A stretch of 64,000 nucleotides of DNA from Ailanthus altissimus (Eukaryota; Streptophyta; Magnoliopsida; Sapindales; Simaroubaceae), in the NCBI GenBank assembly GCA_946807835.1, contig OX327710.1:16046501-16110500 (forward strand), written 5' to 3'. The position numbers were made by a program, and so were the translations under genes. Of this stretch, positions 33,601 through 45,456 are shown one piece after another (positions within the stretch are counted from its first letter, which is position 1; each line of letters begins with the position of its first letter). Below the pieces are notes generated by a model. It searched no databases. It saw only the letters and a program-made list of their open reading frames with translations, and was not told the DNA's origin.

Positions 33601-35361
33601 CCAGCATCGATATATTTGAAGCTTTTGATGAGGTGAGCAAGGTCATTGTATTATAAGATTTAACCATGATTTTGTTTCTTCTCTGTATCCGTGTACGATA
33701 TATACTTAATATCGAACAACAGTTATTCCTGCTGAAGAAAGGAGGAGAAGAGATATATGTGGGTCCATTAGGTCATCATTCCTGCCATCTAATAAATTAT
33801 TTTCAGGTTTGTTGAGTACAATGTCTCAAAAACTAAAAGACTAACTTCTAAATATTAACTCATGCTTACTACTTGCTAAGCATACACCTTACTATCAATC
33901 AAGGGAATTGAAGGAGTCAGCAATATTAAAGATGGTTACAATCCGGCAACCTGGATGCTGGAAGTGACTGCTACAGCACAAGAAATGGCTTCGGGGATTG
34001 ATTTTACTGATTACTACAAAAATTCAGAGTTATACAGGCAGGTTCACTTATTAATTAAATGACTTATTTTTTGGCAGAATTACCGGACAATATAATACCT
34101 TGTGACATTTGTGTCTATTCTTGCCACTAATCATTTCAGTCTAACATATGTGCATAAACTTTTTTCTTCAACTATAGGAGAAATAAAGAACTTATCAGAC
34201 AACTTAGCACACCTGCTCCTGGTTCAAAGGACCTACACTTTCCCACTAAATATTCTCAGTCATATATCTCCCAATGCAAGGCTTGCTTGTGGAGACAAAA
34301 TCTTTCATATTGGCGTAACCCGCAATATACCGCTGTAAAATTCTTCTTCACAACTGTCATTGCCTTGATGTTTGGGTCGATGTACGAGAACATTGGCTCC
34401 AAAAGGTGAGTTAAGGCTGGAGAATTAGAAATCTAACCTTGAAACTCATCATAAACTTTGATTTTACACAAATTTTATATTGTGAAATCCAGAGGAAGGC
34501 AACAAGATCTGTTTTGTTCAATGGGCTCCATGTTTTCTGCTATTCTTTTCCTTGGAGTCCAAAATGCCGGTAGTGTGCAGCCAGTAGTAGCCATTGAACG
34601 CACAGTCTTTTACAGGGAAAAAGCTGCTGGAATGTACTCTGCCTTGCCCTATGCCTTTGCACAGGTGACTCTATTTTGTTCATCAGAAATATTACTTGTT
34701 ATGCAAGCTACTTCACTTCTGAATTCCTGGCTTATTTTCACAGGTTGTTATTGAGATCCCATATGTTTTTCAGCAAGCACTGACTTATGGTCTTATAGTT
34801 TACAGCATGATGGGTTATGAATGGACTGTTGCTAAGTTCTTTTGGTATTTATTCTTCATGTTCTTCACATTATTGTACTTCACCTACTATGGCATGATGG
34901 CAGTGGCTTTGACACCGAATTATCACTTAGCCGGCATTATTTCAGCTGCAGTTTATGGAATTTGGAACCTCTTTACAGGATTCTTAATCCCTCGAAAGGT
35001 GATTCCGGGCAGCATTTGATTCTTCATTCAAGCACTTCTAGCACTTCAACATCTACTTTTCAGTAACCATTTTCCTTCCATTTTGGTCCGTGTCTTATTG
35101 CAGAGAATTCCTAAATGGTGGGGCTGGTATTATTGGCTTTGTCCAGAAGCTTGGACCATCTATGGATTGTTTGCATCCCAATATGGAGATTTGAACGACA
35201 AGCTTGACATTGGTGTAACTATTGATGAATATTTGAGAAGTTATTTTGGTTTTAAACACGAGTTTTTGGGAGTAGTTGCTGTTGTAGTTGTTGGATTTAC
35301 TGTGCTTTTTGCTATCGTCTTTGCCGTTGCCATCAAAGTGTTAAATTTCCAACGCCGTTAG
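27654..35361 (+). CDS. PDR-type full-size ABCG transporter (PDR1/ABCG40-like), intact
   Basis: Plasma-membrane ATP-driven exporter; relatives move diterpenes, hormones or toxins, but the substrate here is unknown. Twenty-four exons: 27654-27979, 28625-28745, 29012-29100, 29217-29301, 29404-29563, 29664-29740, 30035-30088, 30177-30267, 30354-30655, 30741-31022, 31103-31419, 31528-31688, 31776-31879, 31967-32123, 32205-32324, 32431-32597, 32695-33027, 33342-33632, 33723-33806, 33904-34037, 34178-34405, 34493-34664, 34744-34998, 35104-35361. They sum to 4368 nt, 1455 residues, all junctions in frame. NBD1: Walker [10 protein letters not shown] (185-193), SGGQR (325-329), LLMDE (345-349). NBD2: GVSGAGKTT (903-911), LSTEQRKR (1010-1017), [10 protein letters not shown] (1030-1039). 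Six-helix membrane domains follow each NBD, the plant PDR reverse order. Introns 1 and 20 use GC donors. A tandem pseudogene copy lies upstream. Confidence 0.95.
28838..28911 (-). mobile_element. Possible tRNA-derived SINE scrap in intron 2 of the PDR gene
   Basis: On the minus strand the segment has a box A-like CAGTGGTTAGCTC and, ~35 bp on, a box B-like GTTCAAGTCATCC, the spacing of a tRNA-type internal promoter. No clear tail or target duplication was seen. It could also be an old tRNA-like fragment. Confidence 0.35.
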
Positions 35362-35438
35362 AATTTTTTTTTCCTTTTTGCAATTATTTATAAAGACTTG
35401 CATTAGGATATGTCACCGTTGATGCTACGAGGGGGTTA

Positions 35439-35444
35439 AATAAA
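35439..35444 (+). promoter_or_regulatory. Likely polyadenylation signal of the PDR gene
   Basis: AATAAA 78 bp after the stop codon, followed by a T-rich stretch. It is the only canonical signal before the LINE remnant begins at about 35566. Confidence 0.5.
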
Positions 35445-35565
35445 GTTGCACTTTTTCTATTTTTATTAACACTTATATTAATGTTAGTGTTATATTAAAA
35501 TTTTTTATTTAGGTTATTGTCAAATTAAAATATTTTTATTATAGTTATATTTATTGTTTAAGTAG

Positions 35566-35764
35566 TATTTGTTCTAGGTAGGCTTATCACAGATAATGCA
35601 AATGTGAGGTTTGAATGCATTCGTTAGATAAAGCATCAGAAACGATCAACTAATGGTCACTTGGCACTCAAATTGAATATGTTCAAGGCATATGATAGAA
35701 TTGATTGGTATTATCTCGAGGTTATAATGAGAAAAGTTGAGTTTTCAAATAAATGGCAGGTTAT
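35566..35764 (+). pseudogene. LINE reverse transcriptase, piece A
   Basis: Reads GRLITDNANVRFECIR, then KLNMFKAYDRIDWYYLE, matching the LINE RT motifs (...GRLITDN..., the catalytic-aspartate box LDMSKAYDRVEW). One in-frame TAG interrupts it. This is the 5'-truncated start of a LINE that continues at 47759 and 53251. The break at 35764 is exactly the left end of Copia-3. Confidence 0.82.
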
Positions 35765-36208
35765 TGTTAAGTATAATATAATACAAATGAAACACTTTTA
35801 TTAATATAATAAATATAAAATTAATAATATAAATTTAAAAAATTTTCGTTCTTGCTCACTTATAATACAATACTTATAATTTAACACTTACACACTTTTT
35901 GTTGAACTTATTATTTGTTCAATTCTCTAACCCTCTTAACTTTTAATAATTGATCAAATACTTGATCAATTCTTTATTCTTAACTTGCTTGCTTGCAAAA
36001 CCAAATGAGAGATGGGGTATTTATATTTAGTTTCAATAAACTAAAATTACACAAATAAAATATTATAAAAATTTACTAACTACATAAGTTTATAATACTT
36101 ATCTCCTTATTCATCAACTCTAAAATATCTTACCTAACTTATAAATTTTAAGAATTGAGCTTGTAATTATTTGAACTTAATCTTGGGCTTGGTGTTGTAA
36201 TTTTAGCA
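35765..36208 (-). repeat. 3' LTR of Copia-3
   Basis: 444 bp. On the plus strand it runs from TGTTAAGTATAATATAATAC to GTAATTTTAGCA and matches 47315-47758 throughout, for example ATTGATCAAATACTTGATCAA in both. The purine tract GAGGGGAAG (minus strand) lies at 36209-36217. Confidence 0.9.
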
Positions 36209-36349
36209 CTTCCCCTCAACACCAACTTCCGTTCTTTTAACCATGTTGAGTTGTCTTTGAAACTTTTCGAACTTATCAACATCCAAGCTTTTTATGAATA
36301 AATCAGCCACTTGATCTTCTGTCTTAACATACAGCAACTCAATTTCTTT

Positions 36350-37430
36350 TTATAGAAATTTCTCCCGGATAAAGTAATAATGCACCTCCACATACTTTGT
36401 TCTAGCATGAAAAACTGAATTTTTTACCAAATAGATTGCTGACCGATTATTACAATATATTGACACTTTATAACCTCTTGGCTGATGTAAATCTTTCATC
36501 AACTGCATCAACCATGTACTTTCTTGAGCTGCCATTGTTGTTGCTCTGTACTCAGTTTCAATAGTTGACAAAGATATAGTTGGTTTTCTTTTACTGCACC
36601 AAGAGACTGTTCCTGAACCAATCTTGAAAAAATACCCAATGGTTAAACGTCGTGTGTCATGGTCTCTAGCATAGTCAGCATCACAATAGCCAATTATTTT
36701 ACAATATTGGTCTTTCTTATAGAAGAGACCATAGTCAATTGTGCCTCTCACATATCTCAATATCCTTCGAACTGCTTCTAAGTGAGGTTTCTTAAGATTT
36801 TACATGTATCGACTTATTACTCCAACTATATAAGAAATGTCTGGTCAAGTTAATGTCAAATAGAGGAGACTTCCTACCAGTTGTCGATATATAGTTCCAT
36901 CTTCTAAATCCTTTCCTTTATAACCGCACAACTTGGCATTGGCTTCTAGTGGTGTTGAGATAGGCTTGCATTCTAGCATCCCAAACTTCTGCAATAAATA
37001 TTTGACATATTTTTGTTATCCTAGGAAAATTTCTTCTACTGTCTGAGTAACTTCGAGCTCAAGAAAATGATTAAGTTGTCAAAACTCTTTCATCTAGAAG
37101 CAAATCGCCAAATTCTCTCTTGTTCGACGAATCTTTTCTTCATCATCTCAAGTGATAATTAAGTCATCCACATATACTAGCACAATTAAAAAGTTTCTTT
37201 CCATTAACTTTGACAAACATGCTAGAATCAACTGATGCTACAGAATAACTATCATGTGTTAAAATTTCTCTAATTTTACCATACCATGCCCTTGGAGCTT
37301 GCTTTAATCCATACAATGCATTTCTCAAGTTACACACATAATCAGGATGAACTTTACTTTCAAATCCCATTGGTTGAATCATGTAGATCTCCCGATCCAA
37401 CTCTTTATGTAAAAAAGCATTCTTCACGTC
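36350..37430 (-). pseudogene. Copia-3 reverse transcriptase and RNase H
   Basis: RNase H at 36350-36760 ([47 protein letters not shown]). Reverse transcriptase to about 37430 with catalytic YVDDLII at about 37157-37177, and SLYGLKQ-type NALYGLKQAPRAWYGKI and MKNAFLHKELDREIYM at 37164-37427. Stops and frame changes separate the pieces. Confidence 0.88.
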
Positions 37431-39578
37431 TATTTACCACAATATCCAATCTTTGCTAGCTCCCAGTGTAAGTAGAACTCGTACTGTAGTGATCTTGACT
37501 ACTAGACTAAACGCTTCATTATAGTCTAGCCTATACTATTAAGAAAATCTTCGAGCTATCAACCGAGCATTATACCTCTCCACCGATCCATCAGAACATT
37601 TTTTGATCTTATACACCTACTTACAAGATATAGGTTTCACATCTTTTGGCTTTAACACTAAATCCCAAGTTTGATTTTGCTTCAGCGCTATGATTTCTTC
37701 TTCTATAGCTTTAATCCATTCACAACTCTGTGATTCTTCTTCAAAAGTCTCGGGTTCCTTAACATTTTCCTTTTTTGTCACAGTCGTATTAGTATATTTG
37801 GGATTAGGCTTTCGTATTCTTATTAACCTTCGAGGATGAGATTGAGGGGTTGCAGGTTCTGCTGCTTTATATTTGGCATCCGTTGTTGGTTATTGATAAA
37901 TGTCAGTTTGCCAAGGACTTTGAGTTGTCTCTTGCTCGATGTTATCATAATTTCTTCCATCATCAAGTTCTTCTTGGCTTGGTCAAATTTTGGCAATTTG
38001 CTAATCTATCTTTTGTTGTAGTCGTTCTTCTATTTCTTTTGAATCTAGAAGCTCCTTTTTTTGTGGTGACCACTATGAAGATGTTTCATCAAACACCACA
38101 TTCCTTGATGTGTAGCATTGCCCACTAGTAGGGTCACAACATTTTCATCATTTGCACTGGTTATCATATCCAACAAAGATACACCTAATTGCTTTTTTGC
38201 TGAATTTGTTTCTCAGGTGACTTGGTACAAACATATAGCATATACAACCAAATACTGAAAAATGACTCACTGTAGGTTTCATATCCCACAACTTCTCAAA
38301 GGGTGATATAAACCCTAACCTTGGTTGAGGAAGCCTATTAATCACATGGGCTGCAGTCTTCATTCTTTCTGTCCAAAATCTTTCTAGTATATTTTTAGCA
38401 TACAACATACTTCTACAAATCTCTGTAAGATGCTGATTCTTCCTTTCTGCAACACTATTTTATTGTAGTATGTTGCCACATGTGAACTGATGTCATATCG
38501 TATTTTCTCAAAGATATTGTGAGAACTTATCATAGGTATATTCTCCTCTATTATCTGTGCGGAGACAATGAATCTTTCTTTCGACTTCTCTTTTAGTTGT
38601 TTCTTTAAATTTCTTGAACTTAAAAAAAGTATCTGATTTTTCCTTCATAAAGAAAACCCATACATACCTCGAGAAATCATCGATAAATCATTGATAAATG
38701 TCACCATGTACTGCATGCCACTAATTGATGGCTACTTGACAGGTCCAAACACATCAAAGTAAACCAACTCCAATAGCTCATTAGCTCTAAACTTTGACTC
38801 TTCATATGGTAATTGATATGCCTTGCCATACTAACATCCCGCATATACTGTATCCACTCTCACATCAAGTTGAGGTAGACCCTTAAGTATTGCCTTATTC
38901 ATCATCATCACTTTTTAACTTATGATAACTTACATGTCCTAATCGTGCATGTCACAAATCTACTGTCTCATTCTTTCAAGTCTTGTCTACATAACCTGAC
39001 TATGTTGATAGTACATAGACCGACTTTAGTCGTCATTTTTTCATTGTTGGTGTTCTCAGAAGATGTTAACTGTGATACTAACAATAGATTTTTTTCATAC
39101 CAGGGACATGCTAGACATCTTGAAGTGTTACCTTATTAGGACTGTAATGAGGTGCAAGGACTGTGTTATTGATTTGAGCTATAGGCAATCTTGAGTTGTT
39201 GGCTATCATAACACGCGACTTCCTTTGTACTTAGTCATATCTTGCAGCTTTTCTTCATCACCAGTCATATGATTTGAATATCCTAAGTTGATGATCTAAT
39301 TATTTCCATAGTCAATTCATCTAGGCATTATCATTGAGAGTGATAGGTCTTCTTCTTTTATAGCTATAGATGCTTCAGCATCCCACTCATTTTCACTTTT
39401 TCTTTATGAGTTTGATGTTGCCATATTACCCTCAGCAGACCTTTTCTTAGACTAATAATCTTTTTCCATGTGTCAAATTTTTTTCATAATTAGAACACTT
39501 TCCTTCAAACTTTTTCTTTTGCTTGAACTGACTACCATTGTTGCGAGTTCTCTATGCTCTCACTGTCTATGAGCTACC
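37431..39578 (-). pseudogene. Copia-3 RT entry, integrase and protease region, heavily decayed
   Basis: The integrase C-terminal region is clearest at 38148-38408 (NILERFWTERMKTAAHVINRLPQ, then FGCICYMFVPSHLRNKF). The integrase core and pre-integrase zinc region are only recognisable in fragments over 38410-39000, and the protease region near 39200-39300 is unclear. The CCHC knuckle near 39480 seems to have lost ligands (KCSNYEKN). Many stops. Confidence 0.7.
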
Positions 39579-40029
39579 TTATTGGTGATGAATCTTTATC
39601 TTATCATCATCTCCTTTAAATCCTTTACCAGTACATTGTTTAAATCGAATCTTTATCTTATCATCATCTCCTTTAGATCCTCTACCAATACATCGTTTAA
39701 ATTGATATTTTATCATATCGATGTAGAGTGCTTCTTCATCGCCTTTTAATGAGACCCCACCCATGTGCTTGGCAATCGCTTCTTGATCAACAAGCAAAAT
39801 TTTAAATTCAACGAGAGATGGTTGGGTTGGCCAGTCTTGTACAACAGTAACAACACTTTTATACTCGGGCTTCAAACCATGGATGATAATTCTTTTCATC
39901 CTAGTTTAAGCAATAGTAGCGCATGATTTAACTTAGATATTTTATGACATAAAGACTTTACCTTTATGAAGTATTGGTTGATCGTCATGTTACGTTGTGC
40001 AATTGATAATAGTTTACTCTCTAGAAGCT
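39579..40029 (-). pseudogene. Copia-3 gag, C-terminal part
   Basis: Reads TINQYFIKVKSLCHKISKL, then MKRIIIHGLKPEYKS, then WPTQPSLVEFKILLVDQEAI, the typical UBN2-type copia gag core. The C-terminal part carries a duplicated stretch (KGDDDKIKI repeated, at about 39590-39670). The N-terminal gag is missing because the sequence runs directly into the Gypsy-1 LTR at about 40030. Confidence 0.82.
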
Positions 40030-40865
40030 ATCGAGTTCATCATGGTTCTTCAATCATTCAAAATATTGGCCAGATATAATGAAAGCAATAAACACAAGAT
40101 ATAATGAATCAGTTATAATAATTAAGTTTATAAACTAACAATCAATAAAATCCAACTACATACTAGGTTTACATAGTCTAACCTTAGAATAATAAGTTTA
40201 GCTCATCACAAAACTAAAAGTATCAAACTAATCCATGAAGAACAACAAGACCAAGAACATAATAATAAGAAAAGAGAAGAAAAACTAATCAAGAAAATGT
40301 CTTAGGTTGCTTATTTCTCAATCTTGACTTGAAGCTTGAATCTTGATTTCTGGGCTTTTATATTTGATTTTGTGTTGTGAATTCTTTCTTTATGTTTTTT
40401 CCTTTTTAAAGTCTGTGTATTTTACCTTAAAATAGTGTTTTATTGGTATGAGAAACCCTAGGGGCGAGGGACTTCGAATCTAAGTTGAAATAAGAGAGTT
40501 GAGAGAGACTTTTATATATCGCACGGGCACTGCAGCGCTAGGGTCTTGGCACCGTGGCACCAAGGCCTGGAAACATGACTTTGAAAAGCCTCACCAGGTG
40601 CAACGACACTGGGTTGTGGGCGCCCCAGCACTTAGCTACTGACCTGGGAGTTGCGGCGCCCAGCCCTAATTCACTCGCTTTCGTATTTTGAGAGTAACTT
40701 CTTTATTTTACGTTCGATTTGCCTTCCATTTGTTCTTATATGTCACATTTTCCATCTTGCGTATATTTATGATTAAAAACAAAATTAAATAGCTAAATAT
40801 TTATGATTTGAAGTGAAATACAAAAGTTGGGTACAAATCATACTAGTGCTTTTACGCCCTTATCA
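40030..40865 (-). repeat. 3' LTR of Gypsy-1, truncated
   Basis: Matches 46005-46836 from GTTCATCATGGTTCTTCAATC to GCCCTTATCA. The part equivalent to 45457-46008 (about 550 bp) is absent. It includes a GC-rich segment at about 40525-40670 with GCGGCGCCCAGCCC. Confidence 0.88.
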
Positions 40866-40883
40866 AATACCCCCAAACTTAAG
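40866..40883 (-). other. Polypurine tract of Gypsy-1
   Basis: The minus strand reads AAGTTTGGGGGTATT directly before the LTR start TGATAAGGGCG. G-rich purine tracts of this kind are usual in plant gypsy elements. Confidence 0.75.
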
Positions 40884-43261
40884 ACTTTGCTCGTTCTCAA
40901 CTTATTTATGACTCAAAAATAAAACCTAAAAACTAAAAATAAGCTTAGGTTGATTAGATGATCATCCTCATTATCTCATAGGCTATTCAATAGTATAAGA
41001 TTTTTTAGAAATTGACAAACAACTTTCAACAATCATTTTACCATTCATCAAGTACTTCATTCTTCCTTATAAATGATCACTTATGCGTGTGTGTAATAAG
41101 TAAGTAATTAGTTAAATTGAATATAGATTTACTCAATACTTAAAAAAGTACATAAAGATGATATCTCAATGTATTTTAATTTATAACACTTCCATAAGCA
41201 TGCTGTTCATACTACTCTCCACTAATGTAGAAATAAACATACTAAGGATCTATTTAAAACTTTAGTTAGCTTGAAATGTAAGGCTAAGGTCAAGGTGGGA
41301 TATAAGGATGAAAATACGAAGCACAACTCATACTATGAACACTTAGACTTTACTTAGAAATCATTTGATTCATTCTCCTCCTTGATTTATCACTTCCCCC
41401 AAACTTATGATATTTCCATCTTTTTTTTTAATCACTTTCGCAAAGAATTCCTGTGAAGAACACAATCGTGACACCGAGGCACAAGGACGTGAGAACCTGA
41501 CGGAATGGAATGAATGTTTAAGGGTATAGCCTGGTTCTCTGTTAACACATAGGTAGTGACCAACTAACCTCTTTGCTCCATCTCTTAAGTTGTTTTATTC
41601 TAAGAGTTCCACTTTGTGCCTCTCCTGTCTGGTCGGGTAGGTGAGTAAACTGACTTTCCTTATCGCTCCGTGGGGATATAAAGTGGGCCAATGATGAATT
41701 TAATCTTCCCTTTTTGTAGTATTTCACACTGCAGCCAATTATCCAACCCTGGAATACTAGATCATTTGGATACGACTGCACTGACGTACAAAATAGGGTC
41801 AGAGGTTGTGCTTTAAAACTCTTTTATTTCTTTTATTTTTTATTTGAATCCCAAACTTAGATTAATAAGTACTTTCAAGACTTATTGCTTTACAATTTAG
41901 TACCCTTTTTTTCATACATCCATAACTTTTTTTTTCTTTTAGGAATATTTCTAAGTAAGCTCAAGGTTTATGGTGCTACTGGTAGATTTTAGGATAAATA
42001 AGTGAAAAGTCTTTAGGCTTGTAATATGGTTAAACAGAAAAAATCGGTAATTAGGCTCAAATGGGGTGACTAGGGATAAATATACATATAAGATAGGCTA
42101 GAAAAGGTTCAAACGGTCTAAAGATGGCTTAATGTCATTTTTCTAAGCATGTAAATTCTAGAATTTTGTCTTAAGTAGTAATCAAGTAAGTTCTAGAGTT
42201 TTGGTCATCGAGACTGTAGTATACTACTTAAGCATGAATAACTCCAAGCAAAACATTCAACTAATACATACTTATTCAATGTGCTAAAAAATAAGTGATT
42301 AGAGATCAGCTTGAACTCCGTCCAAGATTCATGATATACGAATTATCTCAAGAATCTATTATGTTTTAGAGACTTGTAAAAATAAATTAAGCCAATATTC
42401 TAATTCATATCATTGACTAATGATCATCATCTCAACCAAAACTTAACACTAAAAAAAATAAATTTATCCTACAAGACAACCAATCAAAGCATGCAGTAAA
42501 AATAAACACAAGTTATGTATTTTTCACCCCCAAACTTAAATTAGACATTGTTTCAATGTCTAAAACTAATCTTAAAAGTAATAAAAACCCCCCTGGTAAC
42601 TGAAGTTGAAGTAGTGCACCAGTGTTGTCTATTGATTGGACTGCGGTGTTCCTTTACTTCTAACGCTTGTAATTGCTTGTACTGCTTCCTTGAATGCTTG
42701 ACTTGCTGATTTATTTTTATAAATAAAAGAACTAACATAACTAATACTGAAAATAAGCTAATAAAAATAAAAATTACTTGGGTTGCCTCTCAAGAAGCGC
42801 TTGATTTAACGTCGTCGACTTGACGTGATTCTTTCTACTCATATGGAGGATCAAAGTTAATGGTGGAAGCATTTTTGTATGTGAACTTGTTAGGCTTACT
42901 TTCTTTTAGCTTTCACATCCTTTTCATTAAGCTAAGGGTAGTAGCTTGTGCTTCATCCTCATCGTGTTTCTCTTGAAAGACTTGAATCTTAGACTGGTGA
43001 AGTGATTCTTTTGTGCCATTCTTTTTTATCCTATCTTCACAATGCTCCTTCTTTTTCTTCTTTCTTCTCTTTCTATGCCTTAACGCATTCTTTTTAATGT
43101 GAAGATTCAACATATTTATGTCTTTGAGCTCTTTGGTGTTTAAGTGCATCACATCAATACTACCACAGTCTTCACTTTCTGATGGCAACTTGATCTCTTT
43201 GAAAACTTTGAATGTTACAGTGTCATCCTGCACCCTTATGGTAATTTCCTCATTTTGAACA
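40884..43261 (-). other. Non-coding interior of Gypsy-1
   Basis: About 2.4 kb on the 3' side of the protease with only short open frames and no pol motifs. At 42780-42830 the sequence reads GGTTGCCTCTCAAGAAGCGC then TTTAACGTCGTCGACTTGACG, a conserved-looking, GC-richer patch that I have the impression recurs in plant gypsy interiors. A lysine-rich acidic frame at 42913-43233 may be the tail of the gag-protease polyprotein. Confidence 0.55.
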
Positions 43262-43705
43262 TTAATGTCCCATGGCTAAGAAGAGTCTTTCAAGGATGAT
43301 AGGGATCTCATTCTCTTCTTCCATGTCTAGAATGATGAAATCTGCAAGTAAAATAAAATTGTCTACTTTTACTAGAACATCCTCTATAATTCCTTTTGGG
43401 TAGGCGAGAGAGTGATCAGCAAGTTGAAGTATGATACTAATTAGCTTCGCTTTTCTCAAACCTAACTTCTTGTAAACAGAGAGAGGCATGAGATTGATAC
43501 TCGCTCCTAGATCGCATAAAGCTTTACCGAGGTCATGATTGCCAATAAAGCACGGTATGGTAAATCTCCTGGAATCTTTGAGCTTAAGAGGTAGCTTCTT
43601 CTGAAGAGTGACGCTACACTCCTCTGTCAATGCCATTGTCTTATAATCCTCTAGTCTTATCTTCTTTGAAATAATGCTCTTTATAAACTTGACATAACTA
43701 GGCAT
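43262..43705 (-). CDS. Gypsy-1 aspartic protease domain
   Basis: A 147-residue open frame. The core reads CFIGNHDLGKALCDLGASINLMPLSVYKKLGL, where DLGAS replaces the DTGA/DSGA catalytic loop in the manner of plant Tat/Athila-type proteases. It is followed by an ILQLADHS flap-like region and FIILDMEE. The upstream QKKLPLKLKDSRRFTIPC linker is also typical of these elements. No reverse transcriptase follows. The frame is open but has no own promoter; it would be made as part of a gag-protease protein whose gag part is interrupted. Confidence 0.82.
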   Translation of the reverse strand: MPSYVKFIKSIISKKIRLEDYKTMALTEECSVTLQKKLPLKLKDSRRFTIPCFIGNHDLGKALCDLGASINLMPLSVYKKLGLRKAKLISIILQLADHSLAYPKGIIEDVLVKVDNFILLADFIILDMEEENEIPIILERLFLAMGH

Positions 43706-44379
43706 TTGTTCAAGCGCATCTGCAAAAGAGAGATTAATATATAATTTTTTAAAAACATCAAGAAATTTAGAGAATTACTTATCTAATATCTTATTTTGTA
43801 GCCTTTGTAGGAATGGTGAAGAAGGTGTGATCTGCTGATACTACACATTGGTACTGGTATTTTCTGCACTTGTTTGCTTCTTATCTCTCTTTTCTGCACT
43901 TTCAGGATTGCTTGCTGTAATTTTTCAGTTTCAACATATGTATCGCACCTTTTTAGCCTTTGAAGGAAAGGAATATGTAGTCTATATGATTGTACATTTT
44001 CTTGTTGGTTAACCCTCTTCATTTGTTACATCTTTGGAAGTGGTGTTTATGATGTGATCTCTTTTAAAATCTTATCACTCTTCAAGTTAACAGTTTGGCA
44101 TTGCTCTATATTCTCTTTTAAATTTATCTCAGTATCACTTGGTAGAGTGCCTTGAGGTCTTTTATTGGTTGCAATAGCAAGTTATCCCATTTAGAAAATT
44201 TTCAAAGATGCTGAATGATTCTGTCGGATGGCATCATTAAACTTTATATATTGCATAAATATGTCTTTCAATGTCGAGTTCTTCTTTTGTGATGGCAGGA
44301 ATCCTGGGGGATTCATTGGTCTAGATGAATCTCATTGGTTGTTACACCAAGAGAAGTTAGGATAATCTTTCCACCCTAG

Positions 44380-45230
44380 ATTGTAGGAATTTGATTATAG
44401 GTTAGGTTATTGACGATTAAAATTATCCACATAATTCACTACTTCCATGCACTGTCTATTCATGTAGTTATCACCACAAAAATTGATTGTCACTTGTTGG
44501 GTTTTGACAGCGTTCAATGCATCAAACTTCTTGGATAATAAGTTGATATGTGCTATCAATGCATTAAATGCGTCAATCTCATATATACCGGTAACTTTTT
44601 TAGGTCTAACTCTCTCTGTTGGCTATTGGTAACTATTTGACGCCATCTCTTCCAATAGATTATAAGCCTCATCTGTAGACTTACTCATTAAATCTCCTCT
44701 AACAATGGCATCTACAATGGTCCTTAAATGGCCTACTAATTTATTATAGAACATTTGGACTAATAGCCATTTAAGGACTCCATGATGAGGACACTTCCTT
44801 AACATGTCCTTGAAGCACTCCCATACCTCATAAAATGACTATCCATCAATCTGACTAAATGAGGTGATGTCATTCCGCATCTTTGCTATCTTTGCTGGTG
44901 GGAAGAACTTGGCTAAGAACTTCTATGCTAAATCTTCCTCTGTCAATATGGATCCTGATAGTAATGACATCAACCAACTGTTGGCTCTGTCACTTAAGGA
45001 GAAAGGGAATAGTCTCAATTTGATGGCATCGTCGGAGACTCTGTTGTGCTTGAAGGTGTCACAAATTTTCAAGAAACTTATGATATGCATGTTAGGATCG
45101 TCATTAGGATCTTTGCTGAACTGTATAATTTCTTTCAGCATTTGAATAATATTCGGCTTGGTCTCAAAGTTATTAGCATTAACGGTTGGTCGCCAAATAC
45201 TAGACTAAAACACCATTTGTAGTTGGGATA
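44380..45230 (-). pseudogene. Gypsy-1 gag
   Basis: Retrotransposon gag capsid region. 44923-45141 encodes KLRLFPFSLSDRANSWLMSL and TEEDLA, the family signature (LFPFSLxDKAxxWLxSLPxxSITTWEDLA). 44623-44805 encodes LRKCPHHGVLKWLLVQMFYNKL and the stretch ending EEMASNSYQ. Short frame breaks between them show partial decay. Confidence 0.85.
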
Positions 45231-45429
45231 ACATACTCTTTCAAAGCTCTCTATGGTAACATGAGCTCAACCACAGAATTATTGATGTGATCATTGTTTC
45301 CCTCCTTGGTATGAACTGTCAAATAAAAACAAAAACCAAAGTAAAAAGAAGAAGATAAAAATAAAAAATAAAAAAATAAATTAAAAATAAGTAGTTTGGT
45401 ATTAGTATTGATATAAAGATAAATAGAAC

Positions 45430-45456
45430 TAGTCCTCGGTAATGATGGCAAAAATT
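45430..45456 (-). other. Primer binding site region of Gypsy-1
   Basis: The minus strand reads TTTTTGCCATCATTACCGAG just inside the 5' LTR. It resembles the TTTGGCGCCGTTGCCGGGGA primer region of plant Tat/Athila-type gypsy elements with several C-to-T and G-to-A changes. Confidence 0.65.

Noticed and set aside
10870..35361. One single giant PDR gene covering both copies
   Set aside because: Each copy has its own start exon (MEGG...) and its own full series of exons, so they are tandem duplicates.
43262..43705. A cellular aspartic protease gene
   Set aside because: The DLGASINLMP loop and the gag upstream place it within the gypsy element.
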